A stretch of 64,000 bases of DNA from Helopsaltes ochotensis (lineage: Eukaryota > Chordata > Aves > Passeriformes > Locustellidae). Every line of letters begins with the position of its first letter. Within the stretch, counting starts at the first letter, position 1. The position numbers were made by a program, and so were the translations under genes. Below are positions 35,106-48,639 of this stretch, one piece after another. The notes under the pieces are model-generated. The model had not been told where the DNA came from, did not search any database, and saw only the letters and a list, made by a program, of their open reading frames with translations. The stretch lies in assembly GCA_013400155.1 (NCBI GenBank), contig VXBM01000878.1, positions 51,486-115,485 on the forward strand, in the 5' to 3' direction.

Positions 35106-36388
35106 AGGTGCATTTTTTTTGATTATAACTGAAATCCCCTCTGTGTTTTTGCACTCTGAGATCAGTTAACAAACCATCACGACCCCTGCTTGTATTAGTG
35201 GATCATGACAGCTACATATTTCAAAATTTCTCCTATATATTTCTGCAGCCCAGAGAAATGTATTGGTACATTTGCATGAAGACTGAGGACAATCATCCAA
35301 AAACTAGCATGTCAGGAGACAGAAGGTAAATCTTTCCTTATGGAATTGTTTTGATTTATTCTATGACAAGAAATCAACACCGAATTTCACAGTATTGGGG
35401 CTATTTAAAACAGAAGAGTTTCATTGCTACATGAAGTTGATTAATGTTGTTTGCTCTGTGTGTCATGATTTATAGATAGTTAGCATACATAGATTTTAAG
35501 TGTTGAATTTGCACTGTTGAAAAGTATCATAGCTGGAAAGGGAAATGAAGTAATGTTACAATCTAACAAAATTACTGTGAAACAATTATGTCTGTGTAAT
35601 GTAGAGACCATAGGGCAAAATCTGTAGTTTTTCTCTAGGAACTGCCAGTCTTTAAGAGCACCTAGACAAACATTTTCACACATGGGAGAGAGAAGGAAAG
35701 GGATTACTTCCAGTGTTCACTGTTGACATCTAATACTTATTATGCCTTTTACGCATTGCCATCTTTGAGACTTGATTTTTCTCAGTTTGCACAACAGCAA
35801 GTGTTTGGGCATACACAATTCCATGGAACATTTAGCCATCAACAAGCTTTATTTTGATCCATTTACAGAGAATTGATATTGCTGTAAGAGCACTAAAGAC
35901 AACGTGTAAGAGTTTAAATGAAAATTGTTTTTCTGAAGCCACAAAAACTGCTCCCTGGTGTCCAGTAGTTTTTATGAATCTTCAAAATAGGCACCAGGAC
36001 TGTTAACAGACTCTGATGACATAAGAAACATGCTGCATATAAGACTAACTTTATGTTAAAGCAATAATATTATTCATTTTAATAATGTAACATAATACAA
36101 TGTTAATTGATAGCACATTGGTTTTTATAGGAAATGGAAGTGATTAGAACAAATCACATGTATGCTATTCTGGTGTATGGTAACTTCTGCTAAGGACAAG
36201 ACAGGGAACTCTAATAAAAGGCTTTCAATTACAGTAAAAGCATCAATATGGCTTCTGCAAAGGTTGTGAAATGTAAAATATCTTTTTTCATCTGCTTTTG
36301 TCATATTTAAGGAAGAAACACTGCTAATTATGAAGTTCTTTGAATGCTTTCATAGTTATCATAAACATTCTCTAAGTTTTTAAATGGG

Positions 36389-36405
36389 AACAGTTTTAAA
36401 CTGTT
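36389..36405. repeat. 17-bp palindrome AACAGTTTTAAACTGTT
   Basis: Perfect arms of eight bases around one central T. Confidence 0.9.
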
Positions 36406-38262
36406 AACAAGACCAGGTGTTCAAAAGGAGGATTTTGCAGTGAGTCAGACTGGTATTACATACAGACAAAACATTTTCAAATTGAGGTTGATGGCAGCAA
36501 GTCCTTTGAAGCAGCTTAAAGTCTAGTAAAATGATTGGTTGGTTTGAATTAACCACCTGTGAAGTACCAACTTACCTTTCACATTTAAGTTTTTATAACC
36601 AAGTAGAATAAATGCATATGTAGAAAAACGTAGCAAAGATTATGAAATTCAAATTTCGGATGCCATTATAGTTACATAAACCAATCTTGCGGAGCTTGCA
36701 AGGTAATATTTTTAAAATAAAGTCTGTGATTTCATACTTTCCCTTTATTCAGGATTGAAAAGAGTGAGAACACTGGGAAATGAAAGCTCTCTGGTTCTGC
36801 AACAACTTGTTCTTTTCTCAAGTATCAAAATTTTACATGTATCCTTTCACATTATAGAGCCTCTTCAACTTAACACACTTGGTGATTTTTATACACTATG
36901 ATTCCTTTCATTGAACCGTATGGCACTAATGACTGTAGAATCTGAACATGTTTTGTAGTTGAATACATTAAGCCTGTTCTCCTGCACAAAGTAGGGAAAT
37001 GCCTTGACTGCCATTTAAAACCCAAAGATATTCATCAGAGAGAGAAAGGCAGGCTAAAGAAGGACTTTTAGCACAGCTTTGCCATGCAGAGGTCACTTGT
37101 GTAATTCAATTAGTCCTAGCACTGCACTCCTCTCAGCCCCTAGTTCAGGGATGGCAATGGACAGAATGTGTGGCACTGCCTCTGCACCCACCACTGCAGA
37201 TGTGTGTAAAAATCTAATAAGGATTTAGGAGACAGTTGGATAGAACTGTACGTATAAACTTATAACATATAATGCAGTAAACGTATAGTTAACCAAACCC
37301 ATCTAAAGCTGAAAAAGTACTTGCTGGTTAAGCTCCCCCATCACCTTTTTAGGAACATGGATCTATCTCTCCTTCCTGATATTTTACCATATAATCTTTC
37401 TTCACAAACTTAGCTTCATTTCTCCTCTGTCTCTTACATTGAAGTAGTGTGTTATTGTGTTCCAGTTAAAAAGCCTTATATTTCAGCTTTATTATACTGA
37501 ATGGAGTAAAGCATTGATAAGGTTAGTTTGCATGGGTAGTTGAGGTGTTTGCACACTACGGTCTCAAAAATTACTTGGGAGGTGTTTTTTCTCCTTTTTC
37601 TGCCTCCTAAAAATCAGAAAAGCAGTTTTATGGGCTAAGGTAAAAATAGGATGCCTGCATTGGCATGACATAGCAGCTAAACTGGGATTTTCAGGGTTAC
37701 AGCTTCTGATTTAAACATTTAATATCTATCTAAGACCCAGTTCACCATTCTGATATATATATTTTTTTAAAATCTAGCCCTAGGAGAGATTATAATATAC
37801 AGCTTGCAAGAAATTTAGTGCAGTTATTGATGGGTATAAATTGCTAATTTTCCTTGACATAATCCTGTTGCTCGACATCAAAGGCAGCAAATAAATGAAA
37901 AAGTGGGGGGAAAAAAAGATGAATGAGGATGTCACTGCATCAATCTTGTTTGCAGCCAACTGAGCTCCACACAGACAGGAAAACTCATTTTAGGATTTGG
38001 CTTATGCAACCCATATATTCATCTGGATCCCACATAAGAACTTGCAATTTGCTGCTTCATCTGATTTGGAGTTTTTGGAAATGATTATATTTTCCTGACC
38101 CTTCCAGTCAGATCTTAATTGTATGGTTGTTAGAGGGATAAATGTTAATTAGGAATGCTGTCTGCTATCCTCATTTCCCTCTTCCCCGCATCCTGTTCTG
38201 CTTAATCAAAATTTAACTCTACTTTAATTATTGCTTTACTATTTGGCTCTGCTTCATTCCTT

Positions 38263-38375
38263 AAAAAAAAAACAAAAACAAAAAAAACCAAAAACACAAC
38301 CCCCCCCCCCAAAAAAAAAGCCACAAAAAAAACCTCAAAACAAAACCAAACCAAAAAACCACAACCCAAACTCAC
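38263..38375. repeat. A/C-rich low-complexity block with C11 and A9 runs
   Basis: Almost only A and C for about 110 bp, including C11 at 38300-38310 followed by A9 (38311-38319), then imperfect AACC/AAAAC units. Confidence 0.95.
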
Positions 38376-40139
38376 ACCTTCCCTAAATAAATCAGACTTA
38401 ACCTTGCCTTAATAAAGTAATACTATCAAATAAAATGTACTAACTCCGAAAGTACATACAGTCTTAGCTATTGTGTCCATATTTTGCTGGGTTTTGAAGC
38501 GGTACAGTCACAGTTTCCTATTTTACTTTCCTGTTGTTCTTTGGCAGAACTTTGTATCTCACCTTCCCATTCTCAATACACCAAGTATAGCTCAACCATA
38601 TGTATGTGCCAGCATGTGCAGTCAGTTGTAGGGCCACCAGGTGTGAATGGCCTGCCTTGTAAAACATTCATGCCATTGCTGCAACTGAGTCCTTTCAAGC
38701 TAAGACATTAGCAGGCCTTCAGAGAATCTTGTAAATCATTTTCCTGCATGTTTTGATGAAGTAAAACCCAACAGTTCAATTACAGTGAGTGACTGCGAGC
38801 TCTGATTTCAAGAATAAGGCCAGATCGTTTGCTGTGTATTTGCTGTGTAAAGAAAAAGACTGAACAAATCTACAGCTAGGGTGGGGAGACTGAGTTTTCA
38901 AATGACCAGCCAAGTAAGAGCTGACAGGAAGCAAGACATAGCTTTCTAACACAAAACCTCAGTGGTAACTGATAAGGTGAGCCTTCCCAAGCAAATGAAG
39001 TGGGGGAGTTGGAATCAAATTTATGTATGTGAGGTCTGATTTCATGTGCTTGGCTCAGTTCTAAAATTAATCTCTTACACTGTCGCCTGTTTAGCAAATC
39101 CTTTTTTGCTACTAAACAGCTGCTACCTGTCAAATTCAAACGACAGCTAAGACCCAGTAGCCTCCAGTAAAAGTGTCTTCTCCAGCCAAATCAGCCATTT
39201 CAGCTGAGGCAGGGAGCACAACCCGAACTACTATTGATTGTTGTTAGTTCACTTTTTAGTACCTGAGATTTCATTCTAAAGAAGACATTTTCCTTTGCTC
39301 CATTGTAGGGGTTTTTTTCTGTCAGGGGGATGACAAGAACTTCCTCATGTATGTAAATAATCTTGATGGGGAAGGCAACGCACAGTAGCAGTGATATGTG
39401 GCTGTCCCCACAGCCTTGTATCAGAGATTACTGCCTGACTTCATGGTTAAACCTGAAAAAGGACATACACATATAGCTAGGATTTCCAAACTTAACTCCC
39501 TAAAGCACCAAAATATTTTTAGAACTTGTTCTCTACCACTCCTCTGGTGGTAAGTCTGTTTATGGGAGAGACAGGATGTGTGCTGACTTGTTAAATTAAG
39601 GGGAAAATCTGACATTTCAGTAACTGTTCCAGAACATCAGTCCAACATCTCAACCCTAAGAATGGGTTCCCATCCTGAAGAAAATGTCTTGAATGTTTCC
39701 ATGCTTTCGTGGTGTTGTGAGTTCTGCCTTGCAGATGCAAACAACTTGCAACATAAATCTGGCATTGGTCAGTATAACTTGTTGCATATCCTAAGCATCA
39801 TTTTTTGGGTAAGTTTTTGTACGAGAAAGAAGCAGCATGAATGCATAGATGTATAAGACCTCGAAATAACAGTCAAATAAATTGATCAGGCCCACCCTGA
39901 TACAAAGTATGTCTTTTAGTTAGCATTTTAAGGATTAGTGGAAATTTACTCCCGGGAAACTAACAATTATCTTCTACTTCCAATGTAGTGTTAAAATTTG
40001 TTTAAACTTCCCAGAGTTCAGTGTTTTTGCTGTGAAGTTAGCTTTTACCAGAATCTCACACATCTGCTTGCCAGCCTCACAGTAGCACAAGCTAGCTTTC
40101 TGTCTCATGTCAAAGAGGCCCTAATTAACCTTCCCTCAT

Positions 40140-40350
40140 TGTAGACTGACATGATGCATGACACCTTGTAACTGCTGAAAAGATATGATGAGTTGCTTGT
40201 TCCACAGTTCATGATAAAACACTGACTGATGGCAATTAGGTCTGCCTGGGGGTTGTTGTTTCATTTTAGGCTGGTGCCGAGGGACTCGTGACCATGAATA
40301 AACATCTCTTCTGAAGAGTCGACGCTGGTGGCACAGTTCTGTTTCATCAC
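40140..40350 (+). mobile_element. doubtful degraded LTR
   Basis: It begins TGTAGACTGACATGATGCAT, not unlike the start of avian alpharetrovirus-type LTRs. It has AATAAA at 40297-40302 followed by a U5-like 'CATCTCTTCTGAAGAGTCGA' stretch. No target duplication or clear 3' end was found. This is a pattern impression; it may instead be unique DNA. Confidence 0.25.
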
Positions 40351-43300
40351 CAAGCAGGCTGCCTGAGAAAAATGTATTGATACATTCAAATCCTGCAAGT
40401 ATTTTTACTTTAGTCTTTCTATGTGCCACTGTGGCTGGGATAGTGAGAGATAATAAGGAACAAGTTTTCAAAGAAAAAACTTTAAAAAATTATTAAAAAA
40501 TAAAGGTATGTGCACTGAGCAGGAATAATAAATATTTAGTGACCAGTTTATGGGATTTTCATCTAGAAAACTGAGAATATAATACTTGATATTAGGAAGT
40601 ATCTGGGTTTGAAATTAGCTGATCTTTTTATTTCTAATCTTGTCAGTATTCTAATCCCATATTAGTTTTAAACTGTTTCAGTATCATGCATTTCCATGAT
40701 ACAAACCCAAATTTGAACACTTGTGCATAAGTTCTCTTATACTTTTCTACAGGTTTTTTTCCTTCCTTTTTCTTTGGCATCTGGTGTTCAGCTTTGCAGT
40801 TCACCATTTTTCCATCTCTTTACCTACAAACTCTGACTTTTCTTTCCTTTTCAAATGAAACCAGTGCTCCAATTTCCTGTTGCAATTTTCCTTTGTTGCT
40901 CTTCTCCTTCCACGAACAGTTGTTTCGTACCTCACTTAGCAGTTCTCAGTATCAAAGTGGGTAAAATACCACTTAAGGACTGCATAGAAAAAATCTGCTT
41001 TTATCTAAATTCTTATATGGTCCTAAGATATTTAAGAAACAAAGAAGTGTTGAAACACTGAAAAAAAAATCATAAGAAACTGCAAAAAAATTCAGCAGAA
41101 ATTCTTTCTTGACTTTTCTTGCACCTTGAAACTTTAAGGATAATATTTCCATATGAAGTTACATTTTCATGTGTATATGAATATGTGTTTTAGCAACCGT
41201 AAATGAAGATGAAACTTCAAATCTCAGTGTCAAATGATAAATGAAAAAGAGTGATTATGATTTGTAGTTGTAAGACTGGAAACAGATGGACAGCCATGTG
41301 GCATATTTCGCGTTGTTCATTGCAACACACTCTCTACCAGCATTTGTTTTGGCAACAGCACACATGACACATTAATAATATTTGGAATATTTCACAAGAC
41401 ATGAAAACAGAGGTATTGACTGTGAGGAAGAAACTGTCCTTCACAGGTACTCCTGGAGATCTTGTCTTCAGGGATTGTACCAAAACTGTGGCTTCAAATC
41501 TTGCAGGAAAAAATGAAGAGCAACTAGTTCTAAACATCTTCCCAGTACTATTTCCTTGTTTGACTAACTGAACCAGCTACCTTAGTTATATGAAATATAT
41601 TCCTTTTCTTCCTCTCTAAACTCTCTAAATGTATCAAAATAGGTCCAGATATTACAGAATAAATTGGTGCTGCTTACCCAGGAGTGGAAAGCAGAAGCAG
41701 GAAATCAAAAACCAGCAAACTGACAAACTGAACTGAACTGGGCTCTGGAGTAAGGATTTGTCACTTTTAAGTTGTCATGTCTCCTGCTAAAGCAAAACAG
41801 AGGAAAGGAAAACAGTTCTTCTGGGCTACAGCAGGAATGCATCGCATACTAAAATTTGTGTTATCTATAGGTTGCTGTACATAAAGTTTTTGATTTTAAA
41901 TGTTTTATACATTGAAAAATCAACTCTTGTGACAGGATAAAACCTACCCAAAGACACAGCTCAGATAAAATGAGGTCTTTATCTGTCACCTCCAACTGAT
42001 TTGGTGATTCTGGTATGCACTGGAAAGACAAGGCAACATAAATAATTATCATGAGGGACTCTTACCTGAAAGTCCTGCTCGATGAGATATGAACCACATC
42101 TGCCCTCCTGGACAGATGGTTTAGACATGCACTGGAAACAACTGAATATAAGTTGTTAACCCCAATGGATGGGTCCTGGTAACACATTTTGGGCTGAAGA
42201 TCAGAAGACAGTATTACCTCAGGAATCCACTGATAATGGACTTTATAAAGGGTGCATGTTAACCACACTGGGAATAGGTGAGAAGCAGGATTATTTAAGT
42301 GCTTTTGACCATTTAACTCAAAAAACAAGAATAGAAGCAGCAGTAGTTCCTCAGTGGGGACATGTCCACAGGGGTCCCCTATGCTGCAATAGGCTGAGGA
42401 CAGCAATCCCAAGGTGGGATGGTCACACATACAGCGAGGCACTGCCACAGCCCAGGCACCCAGGGACTGCCTGATTTCTGTGCTTGAGGGCGAGAGGCAC
42501 ACTCAGGGGCATTGTGTGTCCTGGTGTATGTCCTGTGTGTGGCAGGACAGACCTCCAGACTGCTACACACATGCCCCTTAGAAAGTGAGCTGTAAGCTTT
42601 ATGTCACCGTGTGGACTGGTTCTGCTCTTGCAGTTACTCCCACACCGCACCCATCCCTCTAAGGACAAGCCTACATAATAACATCTCTACTGATTTATTT
42701 TTTGACCTCTTCTAATCTTTCACCTGGAGAGTAAGGAGGACTTAGAAAAGAGAATACAGATGTAGTTTTAAATATTGCCATGCTGATAGAGAGCCCAGTG
42801 CTAGAATGGGACCACCAGTCTCTCCTAACTTAGCATTCAGAGTCATATCCTACACATTTCCACACAGAAGAGATGACTCAGAGATCAGTGAAGTTTCTAC
42901 AATATCTGTTTAATAAAACTAAAAAACCCAACTTTTTTACATCTTTAGTGACTTTGAAAGTTGCTTTGAAATAGAAGGGTGACTCAACTTTCAGGCTTGA
43001 CTTGGTTTAGTTCTTCAGGTTTCCTGAAGCTCCAGAGATGGGCTGTCCCATTTGAGAGCTCATAGAAATGCATTGGAGAGAAAACAAAGGGCCCAGCTAA
43101 AGTGATCTGAATTCTGGAATTTACACTGCAAGAAGAAATTTAGTTTCTTAAAACAAATTTTTGTTGTGTATGGGAGCAACACAGAAAGATTCTCCCTTCT
43201 AATTTATTTACTAGTAAGCAATTACAAAATTTCTTCAAACTTACCTTGCTCACGTTTGTTTTTGATATTCATCTGCTCACTGCAAGCAGAAAATGTCTAT

Positions 43301-44696
43301 ATCATGTTTTACATTATTTGTTGCATCAAATCGTGATAATAGGTTCCCTGGGATAGAAGCTTTGTCTCTTTATGTCACTTTGTGTTTTGGGAAGCAGATG
43401 GTTGACTTGTCAGATTGTCACTTCCTCTGAATCACTGGTGATGCCTCTTTTGAGTGGGGACCATTTAAAGAGAGAATTTGCCACTTACAGGTGATAACTT
43501 CACTGTGAGTATGCGATAATGGCATAACAAAAAGGGATTTTTTTTTCTCTTTGGTACTGCAAGAGCATGAAAATATAGTCTAAATAAAAATTGTCTGAAT
43601 AAGAATTTTGTTTATTTGAAACTCCTTTTCTTGCTGGTGATCACAATAAAATGTGGTTGTTAGTCTATATACAATTTTTCTATGTCTAGTCTCATTTAAC
43701 AAGTAAAGCAACCTTGTTTATTTTATTTATATATTGTTTCAGAAGAAATCTCCCACTGTCATCTGCAAGTCATAGAAAGTCATCAAATGAATGTAATATG
43801 ATACTGAAATTTTAAAAGTAATTAGAATCAACACTTTGATCTTTCCACATTACACAGTAATATTAATATATTAAATCTAAATCTAAATTAGATGTCAATG
43901 TAACTTCAAATTTAATCAGTATAGGGCTTCATCGGATTTCATTGATAGCTTCTAGTTGTATAATTAGTAATAGCAATCTGCTGCTCTTCTTTATTAGCAT
44001 AAACAAATTAAATTCATCTTTCAGAAAACAGTTCTATCACTGAGATCACAGCAAAAAGCCAAAAAGAAATTGTAATGTAATCATACTAACTTCCAAAACA
44101 AAAAAAAGTTATTCTTTGAAATTTAAATGTTAAAAATATACTTATGATGCCTCGCCTATATAAAATGATGTAATCATATATTGAATATAATGTTACTATT
44201 ATACTTGCTTTACTTGATTGTTGCCTGAGGAAAAAAATTGACAAGTGAATATATATTTGATTTACATAAATATTTTATTAGCTTATGTAAATTCTTGCTA
44301 AGTTTTTTCTTAATTGCAGCACAATTTGGTTTTATCATCATCTTCCAAGTCAACTGCCAATAGGAGGGAATCAAAAATATATTGCACAATGTAGCAAATT
44401 TAAGGATTAGTAAGGTGTAAAGAGGGAAGTTTTCAAAATATGTGTTTTAAAATTCTCACTATTCTTCTCTATTTTCCACTCTGTGTGTCTGACAGGATCT
44501 TGCGTGTTTTTTTGCTACTTGTAGTGTTTATTATAGTTCACTCAATAGTTAGGAACAGGTTTTTGGGTTTTTTGCAACTGTTCATAATAAAAGAAAATTG
44601 GACTTTTTTCTGCCTGTCTTTTCAGAATTTGACCAGTTTCAGCATGAATGTTTGCAGGAACAAACTTTGATTATGATGGCTCCACCTGTCTTTTAT

Positions 44697-44761
44697 GAAA
44701 AAAACCCCCAACCAACCAACTCAAAACCCAAACAGAAGCAAAAAAACCCCCCAAACCCCAG
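44697..44761. repeat. A/C-rich low-complexity block
   Basis: Runs of AAAAAAACCCCC, (CCAA)n and CCCCCCAAACCCC over about 65 bp. Confidence 0.9.
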
Positions 44762-45946
44762 GATGTAGTAGAAGGATTAACAATACTTCACTCTGCATGT
44801 CAATCTTGAAAATATATTAGGGCAAATTATCTTTAAAAAGACAAGGAGCAAAGTAGTTGGGATTGTTGGGAAAGGTCTAAGCAACATTTTCTACAGCTGT
44901 TGAATAACAACTGGTTCATTGGCAATAATTACTTTGAAAAAAAAATCATTCTACCTGGTTGTTGCTGTTTTATTAAGTTCCTGCAAGCCTTGCTGGCACA
45001 GATGTTTTTTATGGTTTGGGTTTTTTTCCCTTCTCTTTAAAAGAGGAAGTAATTTCTCTATAGGTCAAAGTGTCCACACAAGAACCAATTCACCATTTAA
45101 CATAGATGTAGCCTCACTTAAATCTCTTATTTCTTGTCTCTAGGATACTTACAGGAATTCAGCTGTACTTGGACCTGAAAAGGAGTTATTTATGGTCCAG
45201 TGAGATAATATAACCTCATTCTGTGTACACAGTTTAAAATCTTCTTTTATTTCTTAACGTGCACAATTCCATTAAATATGTTCTAAGATTCCCAAAGGAT
45301 TTTCAAATCAATGTTTCTTTAGTATGGATTTCACTTGTTTTTGCACGATTTTGTACATATAGAGCTGGAGAAGATACAGCACAAGCAAGTTTCAAGAGCA
45401 TATTAGAGGTCTTCTATTTTTATTTATAAGTTATAACTTTATTATTTATGGATAGTGACATCTTTATGACTATTAACATACCCTTCTTCCTATTGGTACT
45501 AGTGAAGTGGCTTAGTCCAAAATGAAGTACATATTTTTTCCCCAAAAGTAAGAGAACCCATAAAAAAAGCTCTGTATTCTGTGCCTGAAGTAAAACATAC
45601 TGTAAAGTAACATTTGCAACATATTTAGAATTAATGTTAGAAAAAATTAATCACATAGGCCCTCAGTAAACATAAAAGTTTAAAAGAAAGCAGAAATATG
45701 TAATTTTAAAAGATAAATTTGTGGCCCCCAAGATTGGATAGAGAGTCTGCAAAATTAAAATGAATTAAATCAGCTTTGGGATAAATACTGCTGCTACTTA
45801 AACTCAGCTATAAAAATTGTTGTGTGCTCAGAGAATGATCTTAAGAAAAAGCCAAACATATTCTGTGTTGTCAAAGGTACAGTTTGAGAAATCAAGAGAG
45901 GAAATGGAAAGATCTTTTGTTCACAGCTTTGGTGAAAATCCAATAG

Positions 45947-45973
45947 CAAAATTGTCCACCGTGAACAATTTTG
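45947..45973. repeat. near-perfect 27-bp palindrome
   Basis: CAAAATTGTCCAC and GTGAACAATTTTG pair at 12 of 13 positions around a single central C. Confidence 0.85.
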
Positions 45974-48396
45974 TAACACAACAGCTTTTGTGTGTCAGTG
46001 AAATCCTACTATAAAAAATAGCTTTTTCAATGTCAGATATCTTTACCTTCCCAATGGATCAAAGATTTTAGATGATTTTCATTCATAGATTTAGAAGATC
46101 CTGAAACGTCTTTGAAATCTAAACCACGAGATTATATGAATCATCATGGATTTTCATGCTTGTTTTAATTCATGGTGATCATCAAATCGCTAATAATGAC
46201 ACACGCAGGAGGAAAAATGTGTTTTTTAAAAAATGTACCATCTGTATTTGAATGTACTCCCACCATATGGAAATCATGAAATACATATCCTAAGAAGGAA
46301 ATTGGACAACACTTACTAAGAAAAAATATTTTAAAATCATCAAGTGCAAAGAACTTGTACCTAAATTCAGCAAAATACATACTTTAACAAGTTGGGTTTT
46401 TGGGTTTTTCACAAATTGAGATATACTTAATTTCAAAAATCACTTCCACTTTTCCTTTTTTGACCAAACCCACCATTTTAGACCATTCTGAGACAGTTCA
46501 TCTTAAGGCTGATGATCTCAAAATACTGTGGCATGTTCTTTTAGACAGCCAGTGATGCAAAGCATATCCCTTTCTTTCTGAGGTTGGTTCTTGAAATCCT
46601 AAATATTATTCCCCTTCCTAGACAAATCACATATAATTAATCAACTTCTATTTCATCTAATACACGAGTCAATCTCTGTTCAGTCCCTTTATCAACTAAG
46701 GAAAAAGACAAGAAACAATTTCACTGCTGGAGTTTAAGGATACATTTCAGCTTCCTATTGTCTTAAAACTGTCGTGATGTAAGATTTGGACTCATGAGTT
46801 TCGCTCATAAACTAATCCTCCCTTAAACTGCTTCCAAATTGCCTTTCACTTCTACCAGTCAGACCTCTCCCTTCCTAAGCTGCTCACCCTCTCTTTCAAT
46901 TTCCTTCTCAGCTTTCCTGCTTTCTTCAGCTGCTTCTTTTGAAATCTTCTGTGAGCCTAACATCTTTATGACCTTCCATAACATGTATTTTTAATTGCTT
47001 TTTGAAATCTCATGTCTCCACTCCAGATTCTGCATATCGTCTCGGAGGTCTATGTCCTTAAAGAATCTGAAAGGAGTCGGCCCATTATTCAAAATGCCAA
47101 TTTAACGCCCAGCTTTTCCATGAAGCAGTTTATTTATGGGCCTCTACATTCAGATATTCTGAAACTAGAAAAGAAATATGAAAAATGTTGGTGTTCACTA
47201 AAATAAAATTTCTTTCTCAATATTTGTATTACAAATACCATTTACACCATTCAAGCCACTGCTTATCAGAATACAGCACTTTTAAGGTGTTACCTAAAAA
47301 AATGCCTAGCCCTTCTGGCTATTAATTTTAACCTTCTCTATTACCTTTCTGTCAAATATACTTTGTGACACACTGATGACAGTAGATAGTGATATTACTC
47401 CCTGTTCAGTGCCTCAAAAATCCATGTTCATAGAGAGTGGTAAATTTTTGTCAAACAATACTGATGAATGCTGTAGTATTTTTTACATTGTGCCCATAAT
47501 AAAGAGCCAGAGTATGCCTGAACTGGAAAATATGTTTCTTTCTGTTCTCTTCCCTTCTCTGAATGCTTTTAGAGGATTGAAAATTCTCATCAAATAAAGA
47601 AAAAAAGCTTCAGGGATGTTTTAATCTGTTTCCGCAGATAATAGCTGACATGAAATTGCTGTGCCAGACGGTATCACAGAAATAAATTTATAAGCGGTAA
47701 AACAGTATCTCAAGGAATCCAAGACTGCACATTATTAGCATATAAATTACACAAATGAAGTAAACATGCTATTTCTGGGTCTAAGAAAACCTTCCGTTCT
47801 TAGTACTGTCACATTTAAAATTAAATTGAACAAAAAGATCATCTTCAAGATCAATACTGTTATTGACACCTTATGTAATGGAAAACACACAAAACTTATC
47901 CACTGAAAATGAAATATTTCTAAGTGCTTTCATATAGTAATGGACAGTGCTTTTTTGGTGCACGCAATATGCAGTTTTCCTATAATTATTTGTGCATGTC
48001 GAACTGTAGCAATAATCTATTTATTTAGGAAAAAGCCCCCTTTGTTTCAAAGGGACATTTAAAAATGGGTTCAGTTCAGAAGTCTGTGAAGAAAATGACA
48101 CCTCTTCATTGCACCCTTCACAGAATGATGGTTGGAACATCTGTTCTTCTGCAAATTTTCTTTAGCAATGACAAAGAAAATGTTTCATCAAGCCAGAAAG
48201 ATCAAAAACCAAAGGATTCTGGGAAGGCCAAAACTACCTTTTTTACACACTGTAATAGTTTGTTCGAAACTAGGCAGAAACACAAATTATGTAGTGGTTT
48301 CACATTTGCCAAATTCTGTTTACCAAATTTAGTGCAGTGGTTTGAGTGTTTACTCTCTTTTTCCTTCTGTGAGATAGGCTCAAGAGAAGCAAAATA

Positions 48397-48443
48397 GGCC
48401 CTTAAACTTAAAGATATAAAGGCCACAAACTTAAAGATATAAT
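48397..48443. repeat. two-copy tandem duplication, unit 23-24 bp
   Basis: Both units start GGCC and share AAACTTAAAGATATAA (48404-48419 and 48427-48442). Confidence 0.9.
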
Positions 48444-48639
48444 GATAGAATTATAAGACACACTAAAAGAAGATAATGAGAATCAAATGAAACTTTCAAA
48501 ACACTCTTCCTCCCCCACAAACTGTTCACTTTCCCACAAACAATAGAAAGAGACAAAGCCTGCGATTTTCAATCAGTTTCATCATTTAAAAAAATAACCT
48601 TCACCAGTTCTTTGGGAGAGAAGTCTCTTTTAGAACTTC

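Larger units (their letters stand above)
34619..35210 (+). mobile_element. solo LTR, ERVL-like (592 bp)
   Basis: TG...CA termini (TGTAGGAGATGG... to ...GATCATGACA). The flanks are GCTAT (34614-34618) and GCTAC (35211-35215), a 5-bp target duplication with one mismatch, which suggests an older insertion. The 5' sequence 'TGTAGGAGATGGTCCGAAT' and the 3' block 'ATCAGTTAACAAACC' plus 'CATCACGACCCC' match an avian ERVL LTR type I recognise from songbirds. A TATA box and AATAAA are correctly ordered. No internal genes are present. The ORFs inside are incidental. Confidence 0.9.
35216..40139. other. AT-rich desert segment
   Basis: No exon recognised. It contains a 17-bp palindrome (36389-36405) and a unique TAATTA-bearing stretch at 37920-38250 that looks like a conserved element. 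An A/C-rich low-complexity block follows directly. Confidence 0.55.
40351..48639. other. AT-rich desert segment
   Basis: About 8.3 kb without a defensible gene. A GC-richer, CA/TG-rich patch at 42080-42670 gives overlapping small ORFs on both strands with no domain. There is an A/C-rich block at 44697-44761, a 27-bp near-palindrome at 45947-45973 and a 24-bp tandem duplication at 48397-48443. The 110-codon ORF at 48065-48397 is unsupported by any recognisable motif. Confidence 0.5.

Noticed and set aside
48065..48397. 110-codon plus-strand ORF
   Set aside because: No motif, no upstream or downstream exons, overlapped by open frames on both strands.
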